Positions 26,321-36,622 of a stretch of DNA of 64,000 nucleotides are shown here, in pieces. The DNA lies in assembly GCA_020631735.1 (NCBI GenBank), contig CM036162.1, positions 88,513,489 to 88,577,488 of the forward strand, written 5' to 3'. The position numbers and the translations under genes are program-made. The notes below the pieces were generated by a model. That model had not been told where the DNA came from and ran no database searches. It was given only the letters and a program-made list of their open reading frames with translations. Each line of letters opens with the position of its first letter. Within the stretch, counting starts at the first letter, position 1. This stretch comes from Saccharum officinarum (lineage: Eukaryota; Streptophyta; Magnoliopsida; Poales; Poaceae).

Positions 26321-28174
26321 ATGGCTGACCCCGAACGCCCTATTCCGTTGGCCACGATGATCTGGTTCGGGAGTTTAGAGTTCATGTCGCTTGGCCATGG
26401 CTACGATATGGTCCTACTTCCCCCCAGGCACCCATCCGACGAGGACCACGAGCTCTCCCAGCCCGGGGGAGCAATCCGCCGGCACCGTCGCTCTAGGCGG
26501 GCGCGGGCCGCTCGACGACGACGAGCCCGACACAACCACCATCTTCACCTCGCGGAGGGCGATGGGGTCCCCCGGTCCGGCACCCCCCAGCCAGGCGCCA
26601 GCCTAGACCTCCTTGTGGAAGGTTTCGGAAGGACGAGCTTGACTGAGGGTAACATGCCAACGGGGAATCCCGCCGCTCCCCCGTCCGGTGAGACACCACT
26701 GTCCGGAGCATCCATTTCGGCACGGATAGCAACATCTCCATCACCATTCCCGTTTGGGCTAGACTCGGCTGCCCGGGTGTACACATCTTTCGTGAGCACT
26801 CGCATGAGTACTTATGAGGAACTCCCCGGGCACCATCTACGCTCCACTCTGGACCTCGTTGCATCCACACCGGCCTCTGATTATCTGGACTCTACGGAGA
26901 CACCGGACACAGAGCCCCATGTGACTGCTTCTCAACGTCGCAACCCCAGTGACGATTTGCAACGGCCACACATTCCCCCGTCATACTACTACTTTGGCGC
27001 TCCTGACTCCGACTCGGCTGACGACACCTATGATCCGACCCGCGAATGCTTCAACATCGACGTTGAAAGCACTTCGGAATCAGAGGACGAAGAGCCAGTC
27101 GAAGGAAGGTACACGCCACCCCATGTCGAGCTTCCTGCTGAGCGAGACGATCCTCAGTTCCTTGCGGATCAAGGAGCGCAGCTCGAGCAGATTCGCGAGT
27201 TGCAGGACAGGCTTGACGAGGAACGGGAAAACCTGGGCCTACTCCAACAAACCCTCGAGCGTGAGCGTGTGGAACGCGCACTTGGCGGGAGAGCTCGCGA
27301 AAGAGCTCGCGACGTCAACCGTCGCATCGACGAGGACCGGATGGTCGACCCCCCGGTTTTCGCTCGAGCCAGCCAGAACGTCGTCGCCGCCGCCATGCTT
27401 CTCCGCAACATGCCCGAGCCGTCAAACCCCGACGTCCGTCGGGCTCGGGATGAAATCCGAGAACTCCTCGAGACCGCCGCCATGCAGCCGGCCGAGAGCT
27501 CCGCCTCGAGGCGACGCGAGGCAGCCTCGGAGCGGATCATCGAGCCCTCCCGACAGGAGAGAGAGGCCTTGGTTCACCTCGAGCCTACCCGGCGAAACCG
27601 GGTAGCTCCGGCCCCTAAGCTCACCACCAACGACCACGAGCCTCGAGACACCCGTGACAACATCGTCGAGCGCCGCACGCGCAAGCACGGTGACGGCGTG
27701 GCTCGAGGCTACCACGTCCACAGGGGCGGACGCTACGACAGTTCGGAAGATCGAAGCCCTTCACCCGAGCCTCCGGGTCCTCGGGTCTTCAGTAAGGCTA
27801 TCCGTGAGACGGTGCTCCTGGCTCGGTTTCGCTCCCCCACGACTCTCACCAAGTACAACGGCGAAACCAAACCCGAACTTTGGCTCGCCGATTTCCGCTT
27901 GGCGTGTCAGCTAGGCGGGGCCACCGACGACCGGGTCATCATTCGACAACTCCCCCTGTTCCTCTCCGACACCGCCCGAGCCTGGCTCGAGGATCTCCCA
28001 CCTCGACAGATCCACGACTGGGATGATCTCGTGAGGGTGTTTGAGGGAAATTTCAAGGGAACCTACATGCGCCCCGGCAACTCGTGGATTTTATGGGGGA
28101 TTATCCAGACTCCATACTTCATAGAGCCTTTTCTGGAGCTCTTACACACGGCTCGCAAAGCCAAAATGCCATGA
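26321..28174 (+). CDS. Gypsy gag, truncated and fused to flanking sequence
   Basis: The 617-codon frame starts MADPERPIP. It has a disordered N-terminal half, a coiled coil around residues 280-330 (QLEQIRELQDRLDEERENLG), an Arg-rich stretch, and a retrotransposon gag core near residues 490-585 (RFRSPTTLTKYNGETKPELW, LFLSDTARAWLEDLP, FEGNFKGTYMRPGNSW). After GNSW at ~28082 the frame runs into the duplicated host repeat for about 30 codons before its stop. The zinc knuckle and protease that should follow are lost. The true start could be a downstream Met, since none of the N-terminal half is conserved. Confidence 0.82.
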   Translation: MADPERPIPLATMIWFGSLEFMSLGHGYDMVLLPPRHPSDEDHELSQPGGAIRRHRRSRRARAARRRRARHNHHLHLAEGDGVPRSGTPQPGASLDLLVEGFGRTSLTEGNMPTGNPAAPPSGETPLSGASISARIATSPSPFPFGLDSAARVYTSFVSTRMSTYEELPGHHLRSTLDLVASTPASDYLDSTETPDTEPHVTASQRRNPSDDLQRPHIPPSYYYFGAPDSDSADDTYDPTRECFNIDVESTSESEDEEPVEGRYTPPHVELPAERDDPQFLADQGAQLEQIRELQDRLDEERENLGLLQQTLERERVERALGGRARERARDVNRRIDEDRMVDPPVFARASQNVVAAAMLLRNMPEPSNPDVRRARDEIRELLETAAMQPAESSASRRREAASERIIEPSRQEREALVHLEPTRRNRVAPAPKLTTNDHEPRDTRDNIVERRTRKHGDGVARGYHVHRGGRYDSSEDRSPSPEPPGPRVFSKAIRETVLLARFRSPTTLTKYNGETKPELWLADFRLACQLGGATDDRVIIRQLPLFLSDTARAWLEDLPPRQIHDWDDLVRVFEGNFKGTYMRPGNSWILWGIIQTPYFIEPFLELLHTARKAKMP

Positions 28175-28630
28175 GCTCGTAGCTATCTCGCTTTAACAAT
28201 ATATTGGTATCTGTTTTTCCTTTCATATCTGTGGTATTTCTTATATATATAATAATATACATACCAAATTATAGTGTCAAACATTACTGTTCCATATGCG
28301 TGCAGGGCGTGTCCGTCACTAGTTTGTCCTAAAAAATGAAATCTAAAAGCATTTTTTATTAAAGTGTCAAAGTTTAACCAAATATATATAAAAAATAAAA
28401 ATACTAATGTTTTTGACATCAAATGAGTGTACTATAAAAATATACATAACACATCTAACAATACTATTTGATGTTAAAATTTTTTATATTCTTTATATAT
28501 AATTAATTAGATTTGAGATATTTTAAGTTGAATACTAGTTTTTTCTAGAGGGAGTGAGTACTAAAAAAAACCAGAGGGACAAGTCACGAGGCATTCCGAG
28601 GCCAGAACGGAAGCAGGACTGTAGGGTAGC
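28083..28630. repeat. 547-bp direct repeat, right copy
   Basis: Near-identical to 24645-25191. It starts at the point where gypsy gag is cut and continues past its end into unique sequence GTTTGATTGAGAG. Confidence 0.95.
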
Positions 28631-28860
28631 GTTTGATTGAGAGTCAAGATGAGATGGGACGGTCCCAACTCTGGTTTCTGAGATAGGACGGAGACGGAGC
28701 AATTTCAATTTCTGTTTGGTTAAAGAAGGATGAGACGAACCCATTCCCTTTTCTATTTGGTCTCAGGACATTAAAAGTGGGGGACGAGACAAAGATGGAA
28801 CAATTTCAATTTCTATTTGATTAAAGAGGGACGGGACGAACCCATTCCCTTTTCTATTTG
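28631..28860. repeat. Duplicated MITE-like sequence
   Basis: Two direct copies of a segment containing CAATTTCAATTTCT and GACGAACCCATTCCCTTTTC lie at about 28700-28763 and 28801-28860. It probably belongs to a small element of the GGACGGGACG...TGGTTAAAG type. Confidence 0.55.
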
Positions 28861-29102
28861 GGGGCTGTTTAGTTGGCAAAATTTTTGGCGAAACGCTACT
28901 GTAGCAGTTTCGTTGTTATTTGGTAAATATTGTCCAATCATGATCTAATTAGGCTTAAAAGATTTGTCTCGTCCATTTCGTCTAAACTGTGTAATTAGTT
29001 TTATTTTTTATCTATATTTAATGCTTTATGCATGTGTTCAAAGATTCGATGTGACGGGGAATCTGAAAATTTTGGCAAAATTTTTAGCATCTAAACGGTG
29101 CC
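28861..29102 (+). mobile_element. MITE, GGGGCTGTTTAGTT family, copy 1
   Basis: It begins GGGGCTGTTTAGTTGGCAAA and ends GCATCTAAACGGTGCC, imperfect inverted ends. The interior has the conserved AGATTTGTCTCG and GTGTAATTAGTTTTATTTTT segments shared with copies at 38512 and 40636 in the opposite orientation. Confidence 0.85.
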
Positions 29103-29372
29103 TTGGTCTGGGGACCACAAAGTGGGATCACTCACTGGCAAGTGGGTCTATTTATCAGTTTTTTTTTTGGTTCCTAACGCACAGGAATTTCCGCCCCGAG
29201 TCCCGTCGGCACTGGCTCGCTCGGCGCTCGCCCACCCGCGCACCGGAGCGAGCCCGCAGAAGCACACTGCCGCATCACCCGAAGAAGCCCCGAACCGCAA
29301 CGCGACCGCAACCAAAACCAGCCGACGACCGACCGTTCGTATTCGTGACCCTAAAAGAAGGGAAGGAGAGCA

Positions 29373-32300
29373 ATGCCGGTGCGGCGGCCCAGGAAGGGCG
29401 ACCGCCGGATCGACGCGGCCATCGACCACTTCGCCGCCATGGGCTACGCCGCACGCCACATTCGGTCCGTCGTCGGTGCTCTCGTCAAGGTGATTTTCGA
29501 TTAGGTCTCCTCTTTTTTCCCTCCTGCAAGCAGCGTCGGGCTATGGCGGCATCATAGGGTTTGGGTTTCGTGTTTCTCCGCGGATCGATCGGGGGTTCGA
29601 AATCCGCCTTTTTTTTGGTGCCGTGAACAGCCAGTTGCAAGGCGTTCTCTTGTGTTTGCGGCGATCGGCGCTTCAATTCGAGTGTGAATGAATGAATGCA
29701 CTAGCTGATTGATCAGTTGTGGTTTTTTCTCTGCTATGGCTGTAGGTGTACGGGGGCCCTAGCCGTGATGTGTGGCGCCTACTGGAGGAAGGCTCCTACG
29801 AGGTTGTGCAAAACAGACTCCTGGAGATTGAGGAAGAGGAGAAGCAGAAGCAGGACGCGCAGCTGCTGCTGGATTATCACCAGCAGCAGGATGGCCAGCA
29901 AGTGGAGGATGAGCCTCCTCAGGTTGGGTGATTCCTCATTTCTTTTTGTTGTCTCTCTCAAATTCTCACTCTCTCATTTCAGAACAACATGCCCAATATG
30001 GATCGTTTATTACTGCTCATACTCTGAAAAACAAAAACCACCTGGTCTCTCCTTATCGAAAGACCCATTCATGGTTTGCCCAACATGTCTACTCAAAGAC
30101 CCATCATCAAAAACCACCCGCTTCTCCTCTTCCTCGATCTCGAAGAGCCTGGTTTGCCCATGACCGAGCAAGAGAGAAGGCCTTGCTCAGTTTTACCTAG
30201 TTTCAATTGTGAATTATAGACCATAATATTTAGCAATTCGAATAAGAGGAGATCTGGACGTCTGAATCGTCCTGCAAGCCAAGACACATCTTTTGTCCGT
30301 TACCATTCATGCCCTGATGTCCTATTGTATCCGCTTTTATCACTTCGTTGGTACCAGTCCAAGTCCCACCTAACCAGGGTTAAGTGGGGGACTTCTGATA
30401 ATATATTTTTTTTCAAGACCTCATGTTAGAGGCATATGTCATGGGCCTACCTAGTGTCTAACAGCCACGCTCAGTTAGAGGCAAATCTGGTCAGTTTTCC
30501 TTATTTAGCTGATTGGGTTAGTTTGGAAGGTCGGAGGAATAATAGGAAAGAAGAGAGGAATTATAGAGAGTGGTTCGCCAGGGAGGCTATTTATCTGTAA
30601 CCCGTATTAGAGGCGAGCTGGAATTGGAAGGAAAAGCCTTCTCTCTTGCTTGGTCGTGGGCAAGGCCTCCGGCCGGCCCCCTCTCCCTCTCAACCCAATC
30701 TGCCACCATAACATCTGGTATCATAGATGCCAGGTTCTGATGAGGGCAGCCGAAGGTGCCACTGACGCTGCCACCGGATCCTATCGCCAATGCGATGCGC
30801 TGGCCGACCTCGCCCAGCAGATGGCCGTCTCTTTGGGGGCACCTAGAGGCCCTGGAATCCCGACCGTCGGCAACCACCACCACCATGCCGCCGGTGTTCC
30901 CCTACGACTTGCTAGCGCACCCCTCGTCGTTCTCCATCGGAAGCCCTCCTCTCTTCCCTGTGCGGTGTGGACTAGTAGGCATCCGGTGCGGAGAAGGCAT
31001 GGGTCACAGGCAGGCGCGCACCACGTAGCGCCGCTGCATTTCGCAATCGACTGCCGCGGGGGTGCCTCTGCTGGTCACTATTGCGGCTCGACCACCTTTG
31101 CCGCCTTCTCGGTGATGCGCATGCTGACTAGAGATGGCAACGGGGACATCCTCGACGGGGAGTGACACCCCGTCCCCGTCCCCGATTTCCCTCATTTTCC
31201 CCGCTCCATGGCCCCGATCCCGGTCTCATGAAGACTTTCTCCCGTCCCCGTCCCCGTCCCCGACCCCGACCCCGATTGGCGTTTTGGGGCCCCGACAGGG
31301 CTGACATCCCCGAAGCGAAGGATGCCCATTCAGAGCAGAGGATTGAGGGGAAGAGGACCGCAGGAGATTGAATTTGAGAAGGACGTAGGAGCAGCCGAGC
31401 TGAAGACTAGAATCTAGGAAGGATGGAGGAGGAAAAGGGGATCAGCATGAGGATTGAGAAAGAGGGTCGAAGGAACACCTCAAAAGCAAGAGCAAGCATC
31501 GCCATGGTAGGAAGAAGGACAACATCACCTTGGACTTCGACATCGTAGCGTCGGTGTTGATGGCTCGGTCGCTGGCGCATCGCAGAGTTGCATGGATGTA
31601 GAGGACCACGACTCCGTGGTTGCAAGGGTGATAGAGAAGGCGAAAGCGGCGGCTTCCGGTGAGAGTCTGGGAGAGGAGCAACGATGCTAGGGTTTCACGG
31701 TATATATATCAATGCTATGGGCTTAGGCTGAAAATGCACTTGCTGGGCTTCTTTTGGCCTATCTTCTTGGGCCCCCGATGGATTTCGGGGAATGGGAGCT
31801 GTAGAATGTCCCCGCCCCGCTTCACCCGACGGGGCTGACTTTTGGCCTGTTATGCTCCCTGTGGGGAGGAAATTTGGCCCATTTTGATCCCCTAATGGAT
31901 GGATTCGCCGTCGGGTATCGGGGATCGAGGCTCCGTTGCCATCCCTAATGCTGATGGCGCAGACAGGCGGAGCTCCATTTTCCTCGGCAAGATGCGTGGC
32001 TCAGTTGCTGACTTGCTATGCCTAGCTCATCCGTTCGGATGGGGCTGGGTCTGGGCTCGTGGCTTGGGCTGGATGTGGTGGTCAAGCTGCATGGGCTGCT
32101 GTGCTCTTGTTTCTTCCAAGACTTCAGCCCATGTGCGGAGTGCTCCATGGCATCCAGGTGGTTATACGTGTGCGATTATTGCGTTCATACAGTGGCCACC
32201 TTCCATTGAGGAGGCTGCCAAAATAAAGAGTCCAAATCTATTTCAGGTCGAGAATAATAAACTGAGCCGAGATGTAAAAGGCTTGTTTTTAAGTGTTAGG

Positions 32301-35241
32301 TTTGTGTCGAGTCAAGTTATTATTGTTATGAGCTGGTTAGGTTGCAGATCGAGGACGAGCTGCTTGTCATGCAGGGGTGGTGTTAGGCGTATGTTGTCAT
32401 GCGGGGCAAGAGATTCACCCGTAGAGCAAAGAAGGCAAACAGGAATTAGAAGGAAAACCCTTCCCTCTTGCTTGGCCGTGGGCAAGGCCCCCGGCCAGCC
32501 CCCCCCCCCCCTTCTCCCTCTCAACCCGAGCCGCCGCCATAACAAGCAGCCAAAGGTATGCTGCCGTTGCCGGATCCCATCGCCAAGGCGCTGGCCAACC
32601 TCGCCCAGCAGATAGCATCTCTGTGGGCGCGCCTAGGCCCTGCAATCCCGACCGCCGGCAACCACCACCACCATGCCGCCGCTGTTGCCCTGCGGCTGGT
32701 CGGGCTTTGGGATGACAACCGTCTCCATGGCAGATTCGAGATTAAGGTGCCTGTCAGGTGTTGGCGGCGGTGCGGCTGCAGGCTGCTGCTCACAGCCTGC
32801 TAGCGTGGCGGCGGGTGCAGGAGATGCGCGATCTGCAGCTGATTCAGCCCCGGACCCTTTCACAGCTTCTCCAAGTTGCACATCGCCACGCGGAGGACCT
32901 TTATCTTGTTCGTCACATCGGGGATCTGGGGCATACGGTCCCCCCCACCCCCCGGCGACAGGCAGCGGGCATGCTGTATTGCTGTTTCCCGCGCGGGCTG
33001 CGAACTCAGAGTCTGCGGTGGAGGCGGTTGGGTAAGCGAACCCCTCCTTGCTGTTCTCCATTGGAAGTCCTCTCTTCCCTGTGCAACATGGACCAGCAGG
33101 CATTTGGCGGGGTGAAGGTGCACACTGCGTAGCGCTGCCGCATTCCGCCATCGAGTGCAGCGGGGGCGCCTCCACTGGTTGTTGTTGCGGCATGGCCACC
33201 TTGCTGCCTTCTTGGTGATGCGCATGCTGACGGCGCAGACAGGCGGAGCTCCATTGTCCTCGGCAAGATGCGTGGCTGCAGTTGTTGTGCCTAGCTCATC
33301 CGTTTGGATGGGGCTGGGTCTGGGCTTGTGGCTTGGGCTGGATGTGGTGGCCAAGCTGCGTGGGCTGCTGTGCTCTTGTTTCTTCAATACGTCAGCCCAT
33401 GTGTGGACTGCTCCATGGGATCCAGGTGGTTATACGTGTGCAATTATTGCGTTTAGACGGTTTCCACCTTCCATTGAGGAGGTTGCGAAAATAAAGAGTC
33501 CAATCTATTTCAGGTCGAGAATCATAAAATGAGCCGAGATGTAAAAAGCTTGTTTTAAGTGTTAGGTTTGTGTCGAGTTGAGTTATTATTATGAGCTGGT
33601 TAGGTTGCAGCTTGAGGACGAGTTGCTTGTCCAGGAGGGGTGTAGTGTTAGAGGCATATGTTGTCATGTGGGGCAAGAGATTCACCTGTAGAGCAAAGAA
33701 GACAAGCTCAGCAAATAAGGAAAGTGGCAAGATTGGTGCCAAATTGAGGGCAATGCTGGGCGCACCATTAGCTGGTGCAAATTTAGAAGCTTAGCAAGAG
33801 TGATTGAGACAGAATTAAGTGGTGATTGGGCTGCCTAATGGCTATGTATACCGTGAGCTACCATGAGAATAAGCAAGCAGGAATTAGAAGGAAAATCCTT
33901 CTCTCTTGCTCGGCCGTGGGCAAGGCCCCCCAGCCGGCCCCCTCTCTCCCTCTCAACCCTAGCCACCACCATAACACCTCACAGGACACCTGTGTATTTC
34001 CATGTTAAAAGAAGTTGTTCATACAACCATTGCATATGTGCAGACTTAATGGGTTGGTAGCTTAATCCAGGAGGAAAAAAAATGCCATACTGTGGCTAGA
34101 ATGACAAAATAAACTGAGCAATTTAGTAAAATATACTGACATCTTGCACACACTCCTAAGTGCTGCAAGCAACCTGCTTCACCTATCCTCCACTGCAAGG
34201 CTTCTTCTCTGATGTTTTATATCTAACTGAGATTGTGCCACATTTTGTTTGACAAACTATTATGTTCTTTATCTTTCCAAGGGCGCAAAATCATCATTGT
34301 ATCAATATGGTTGGTGGGTAGTTCTGAAAGAACTGATTTCACCACCAAATAACTTCGAGTTGGTATTAATTTTTGTTTCAAGCCAACAATCTTACTTCTG
34401 TATGTGTCCATGAACATTCGAATGCCTAAGTATGCAACTGAACCAGTGTAAATGAAAAGTTTTATATCATGCTAAAGTAAATATAGTGACCATTTTGTGT
34501 TTCTATAATAATATATCTTGGATATCTCTATGACTTTCAGTATTACTATGTTTTCAGGGCCATTAAGTCCCTTACACTACAATGATGATGCCAAAGTTGA
34601 TACTGCCACAATGCAGCAAACTGAAAGTTAACCAACTGTCACTCTGTTGTTTCCTCTAACTAAAGACCTTTGGGTCATTATTCATTAATTTATGATTATG
34701 GTTTCTGTTGTCATCCAATCGACACATGCTTATTCATGTTGTGGAATTCTCAAATAGGATGATATAAATTTCAACACTGGTAGAATGCAGAAAACTAAAA
34801 AAAGAATGGTAAACAAACTGTCATGCCATAATACAGACATTTTTCTCTAAGCAGAAACTCCGAGTCATAATATATGATTATAATTTATGTTATCTATTTG
34901 ATGATGCATATGCATGTTGTGAAATTACTAATGGGCTCAATTCAATATGTTTTGTACATTTGTAGCACCAAGAACCAGCAGCAGATGAGGAAGTGGAAGA
35001 CCCTATGTTCATTGAACCACAAGATACCACATCAATTTCAAATGAGGGACCAGCAGAGACTAAGTCAGCAGATAAGGAAGTGGAAGACCCTATGTTCATT
35101 GAACCACCTGCTCGTGAAGCTGCGTTGCCACTTAATGCTGCTAGGACTGGTCCAACGCGACCCTGCTATGGATGGCTTAGTGAGTCAGAAGATGAGGAAG
35201 AGGAACAAGCTACTGGTCGTCCAGGAGAGCGAGCCCAGTAG
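29373..35241 (+). CDS. WIYLD-domain protein
   Basis: Three exons (29373-29489, 29746-29922, 34966-35241) give 189 residues in frame. Residues ~10-75 (DRRIDAAIDHFAAMGYAARH, VVGALVKVYGG, WRLLEEGSYEVVQNRLLEIE) match the plant WIYLD domain, found at the N-terminus of SUVR histone methyltransferases and in short stand-alone proteins, where it is reported to bind ubiquitin. A Gln/Glu-rich segment follows. Exon 3 is acidic, carries the sequence VEDPMFIEP twice, and ends with a CYGWLSESEDEEEE motif. No SET domain follows, so this is the short form. Intron 2 is 5043 bp and full of retroelements. An acceptor-like TTTTGACAG at ~36104 may begin a 3' UTR exon. The exon splice phases agree; likely expressed and nuclear, which is inference. 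Confidence 0.82.
30424..30713 (+). repeat. LTR 1 of three-LTR element
   Basis: Begins TGTTAGAGGCATATG and ends CACCATAACA, 290 bp. It is followed by TC and a PBS-like TGGTATCATAGATGCC. Confidence 0.85.
31129..31947. mobile_element. hAT element nested in internal region 1
   Basis: Starts TAGAGATGGCAACGGGG and ends CCGTTGCCATCCCTA, flanked by ATGCTGAC (31121-31128) and ATGCTGAT (31948-31955), an 8-bp target duplication typical of hAT. The subterminal parts are rich in CCCCGTCCCCG repeats. The homologous position in internal region 2 (~33225) reads GCGCATGCTGACGGCG without the insert. Confidence 0.9.
32381..32544 (+). repeat. LTR 2 (internally deleted)
   Basis: Begins TGTTAGGCGTATGTTGTC and ends CCGCCATAACA. 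At 164 bp it is shorter than its siblings and lacks the middle part. The PBS downstream is also deleted. Confidence 0.8.
33646..33976 (+). repeat. LTR 3 of three-LTR element
   Basis: Begins TGTTAGAGGCATATG and ends CACCATAACA, 331 bp, followed at once by the CCTCA target duplication. Confidence 0.85.
34585..34925 (+). repeat. Diverged ~170-bp tandem duplication upstream of WIYLD exon 3
   Basis: Two adjacent blocks share GATGAT...CAA, ATGCAG.AAACT, AACTGTCA, TTATGATTAT and GCATATGCATGTTGTG-like segments in the same order with many substitutions. The first block follows a TTTTCAG acceptor-like site, so a decayed or alternative exon is possible. Confidence 0.5.
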
Positions 35242-36550
35242 ATGGTATGTGCACCCTATTACTATGCTATTGTTGAGTTGTTACTTAAACCGAATTTCTA
35301 TAAATAATCATCATCTTGAATTTTATTGCCACTGTGACTTTGATCCGAAGATGGTCACTATGGCTTATGATCTCCTTAATTATGAACTATGCATACCATT
35401 ATCACCATGAGCACGATACTAGCCATATATCACATAGCAAGGCAGGCATGCACTATTGAAACCTCCTTGTAATCAATAAGCTGTTAAGCTACAAGATAGT
35501 CAATGGTGTTCTTCTGAGAAACGAACTTGCCGGTATATGTTCTCGAAGATGCTGGTGCAGTGGTTGAGAATGTTAAAATATTAGGTAGAGGAAAAAATCA
35601 TGATTTTTGATTCTATGATATAGCAGTGCAGGACATATTTGAGGGTTTTTAAAACTAAACCCTACGTCCCTACTGGACATGACATCAGAACCTTACATTG
35701 AATTGAAACCCCCATAAGCCACTTTCTTAGGGTGTCTCCAGCGGCCCTTATCAAATCGCTGGTTCAAAGGGAGGAAAGAGAAGATAAAAAAAGGAAAAAA
35801 AATCCAGTACACAACAGTAATCTAGAAGGACGGGAGAGCAGTGACACAGAAGTGGTTGGAGATCGAGATTGTGCGCTGCGAGCTAGCCTCTTGAACTCTC
35901 GCTAGTGTTTTTCTTTTCATCCCGTTATTTTTCATCAGTTTTGAATATAATATGCTCCTCTTTAGCGATTTGGATTGCTGTTGGACACACCCTTATTGGT
36001 ACATGCTGATCCCTATGCCATATCAGGATTGCTATCTATTCTATGTTAATCTAAATTCGTTTTGCTGGTTCTAATCACTAATCCTTGTTTCTGATTTTGA
36101 CAGGGTGGCTGATAACTGAGTTTCAGAAGCCTTTTACACAAGGCTACCAGTCTAGCAGAAGTATCTGACAATATAGAACGTGTGCTTGATGTTGATGATG
36201 AGTGTTAAGTACTCTAATAAATAACAATATATTGATGTTGATGATGAGTGTTAAGTACTCTAATAGATAACAATATAGAATGTGTGTAAGTAGAGCATGT
36301 TCCGCTAGTTTAAATAAGAGCCAACTTTGATGAAGCAGTCTGCAGTGACATAATTTTAGCAGCTGAGAATAAGAGCTTAACTTTGATTGAAGTAGTGAAG
36401 TAATTTTAGAAGGTGAGATGATGTTTAATCCCAATAATCTAGGCGTTGAAATGCTTATGCTCGTTCGTGGAAAAGGTGTTCATGGGAGAACGATTACAGT
36501 GCTGTTGTCTTTCACTGCATTCGTTTTCTGTAAGTGCAAAAAGAAAATAT
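35242..36550 (+). other. WIYLD 3' region with probable 3' UTR exon and a 47-bp tandem repeat
   Basis: Immediately after the stop the sequence ATGGTATGTGC could be a splice donor, and TTTTGACAG|GGTGGC at 36104 an acceptor, suggesting an intron in the 3' UTR. At 36187-36279 a ~47-bp unit (TGATGTTGATGATGAGTG...) is present twice, nearly identical. Confidence 0.45.
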
Positions 36551-36622
36551 TCCGTTGCCGGGACTCGAACCCGGGTCTCTCGGGTGAGAGCCGAGTATCC
36601 TAACCAGCTAGACTACAACGGA
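36551..36622 (-). tRNA. tRNA-Glu (anticodon CTC)
   Basis: The 72-nt minus-strand sequence begins TCCGTTGTAGTCTAGCTGG and ends CAACGGA. It forms the 7-bp acceptor stem TCCGTTG/CAACGGA, anticodon stem CTCGG/CCGAG with loop CTCTCAC (anticodon CTC), and T arm CCCGG GTTCGAG CCGGG-like with the B box GGTTCGAGTCC. The A box TAGTCTAGCTGG is present. No intron. It matches the standard nuclear tRNA-Glu. Minus-strand T residues following the gene (AATATTTTCTTTTT) are consistent with a Pol III terminator. Confidence 0.97.

Larger units (their letters stand above)
25192..28082 (+). mobile_element. Ty3/gypsy retrotransposon, 5' portion only
   Basis: The fragment has a complete 5' LTR, PBS, leader and most of gag, and stops at 28082 inside the gag domain. 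Protease, pol and 3' LTR are absent. The Tat/Retand-type gag and the TGGCGCGCC PBS indicate a Tat-like lineage. The break falls at a TCGTGG microhomology with the flanking repeat. Confidence 0.88.
30424..33976 (+). mobile_element. Non-autonomous LTR retroelement with three LTRs
   Basis: Three related LTRs (30424-30713, 32381-32544, 33646-33976) each start TGTTAG and end CATAACA, and enclose two related internal regions. The whole is bounded by identical CCTCA at 30419-30423 and 33977-33981, a perfect 5-bp target duplication. A PBS-like TGGTATCATAGATGCC lies at 30716. The internal regions carry gag-like remnants (LAQQIASLWARLG) and, just before the third LTR, a gypsy-like pol end (QLEDELLVQEG). 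It sits in intron 2 of the WIYLD gene, in the same orientation as that gene. Confidence 0.85.

Noticed and set aside
26949..27605. 218-codon frame within the gypsy gag region
   Set aside because: It is an overlapping shadow of the gag frame on the same strand; the gag frame carries the conserved domain.
34540..34630. Extra WIYLD exon after TTTTCAG at ~34558
   Set aside because: In the phase set by exon 2 it meets a stop after two codons, so it is not a coding exon in this model.
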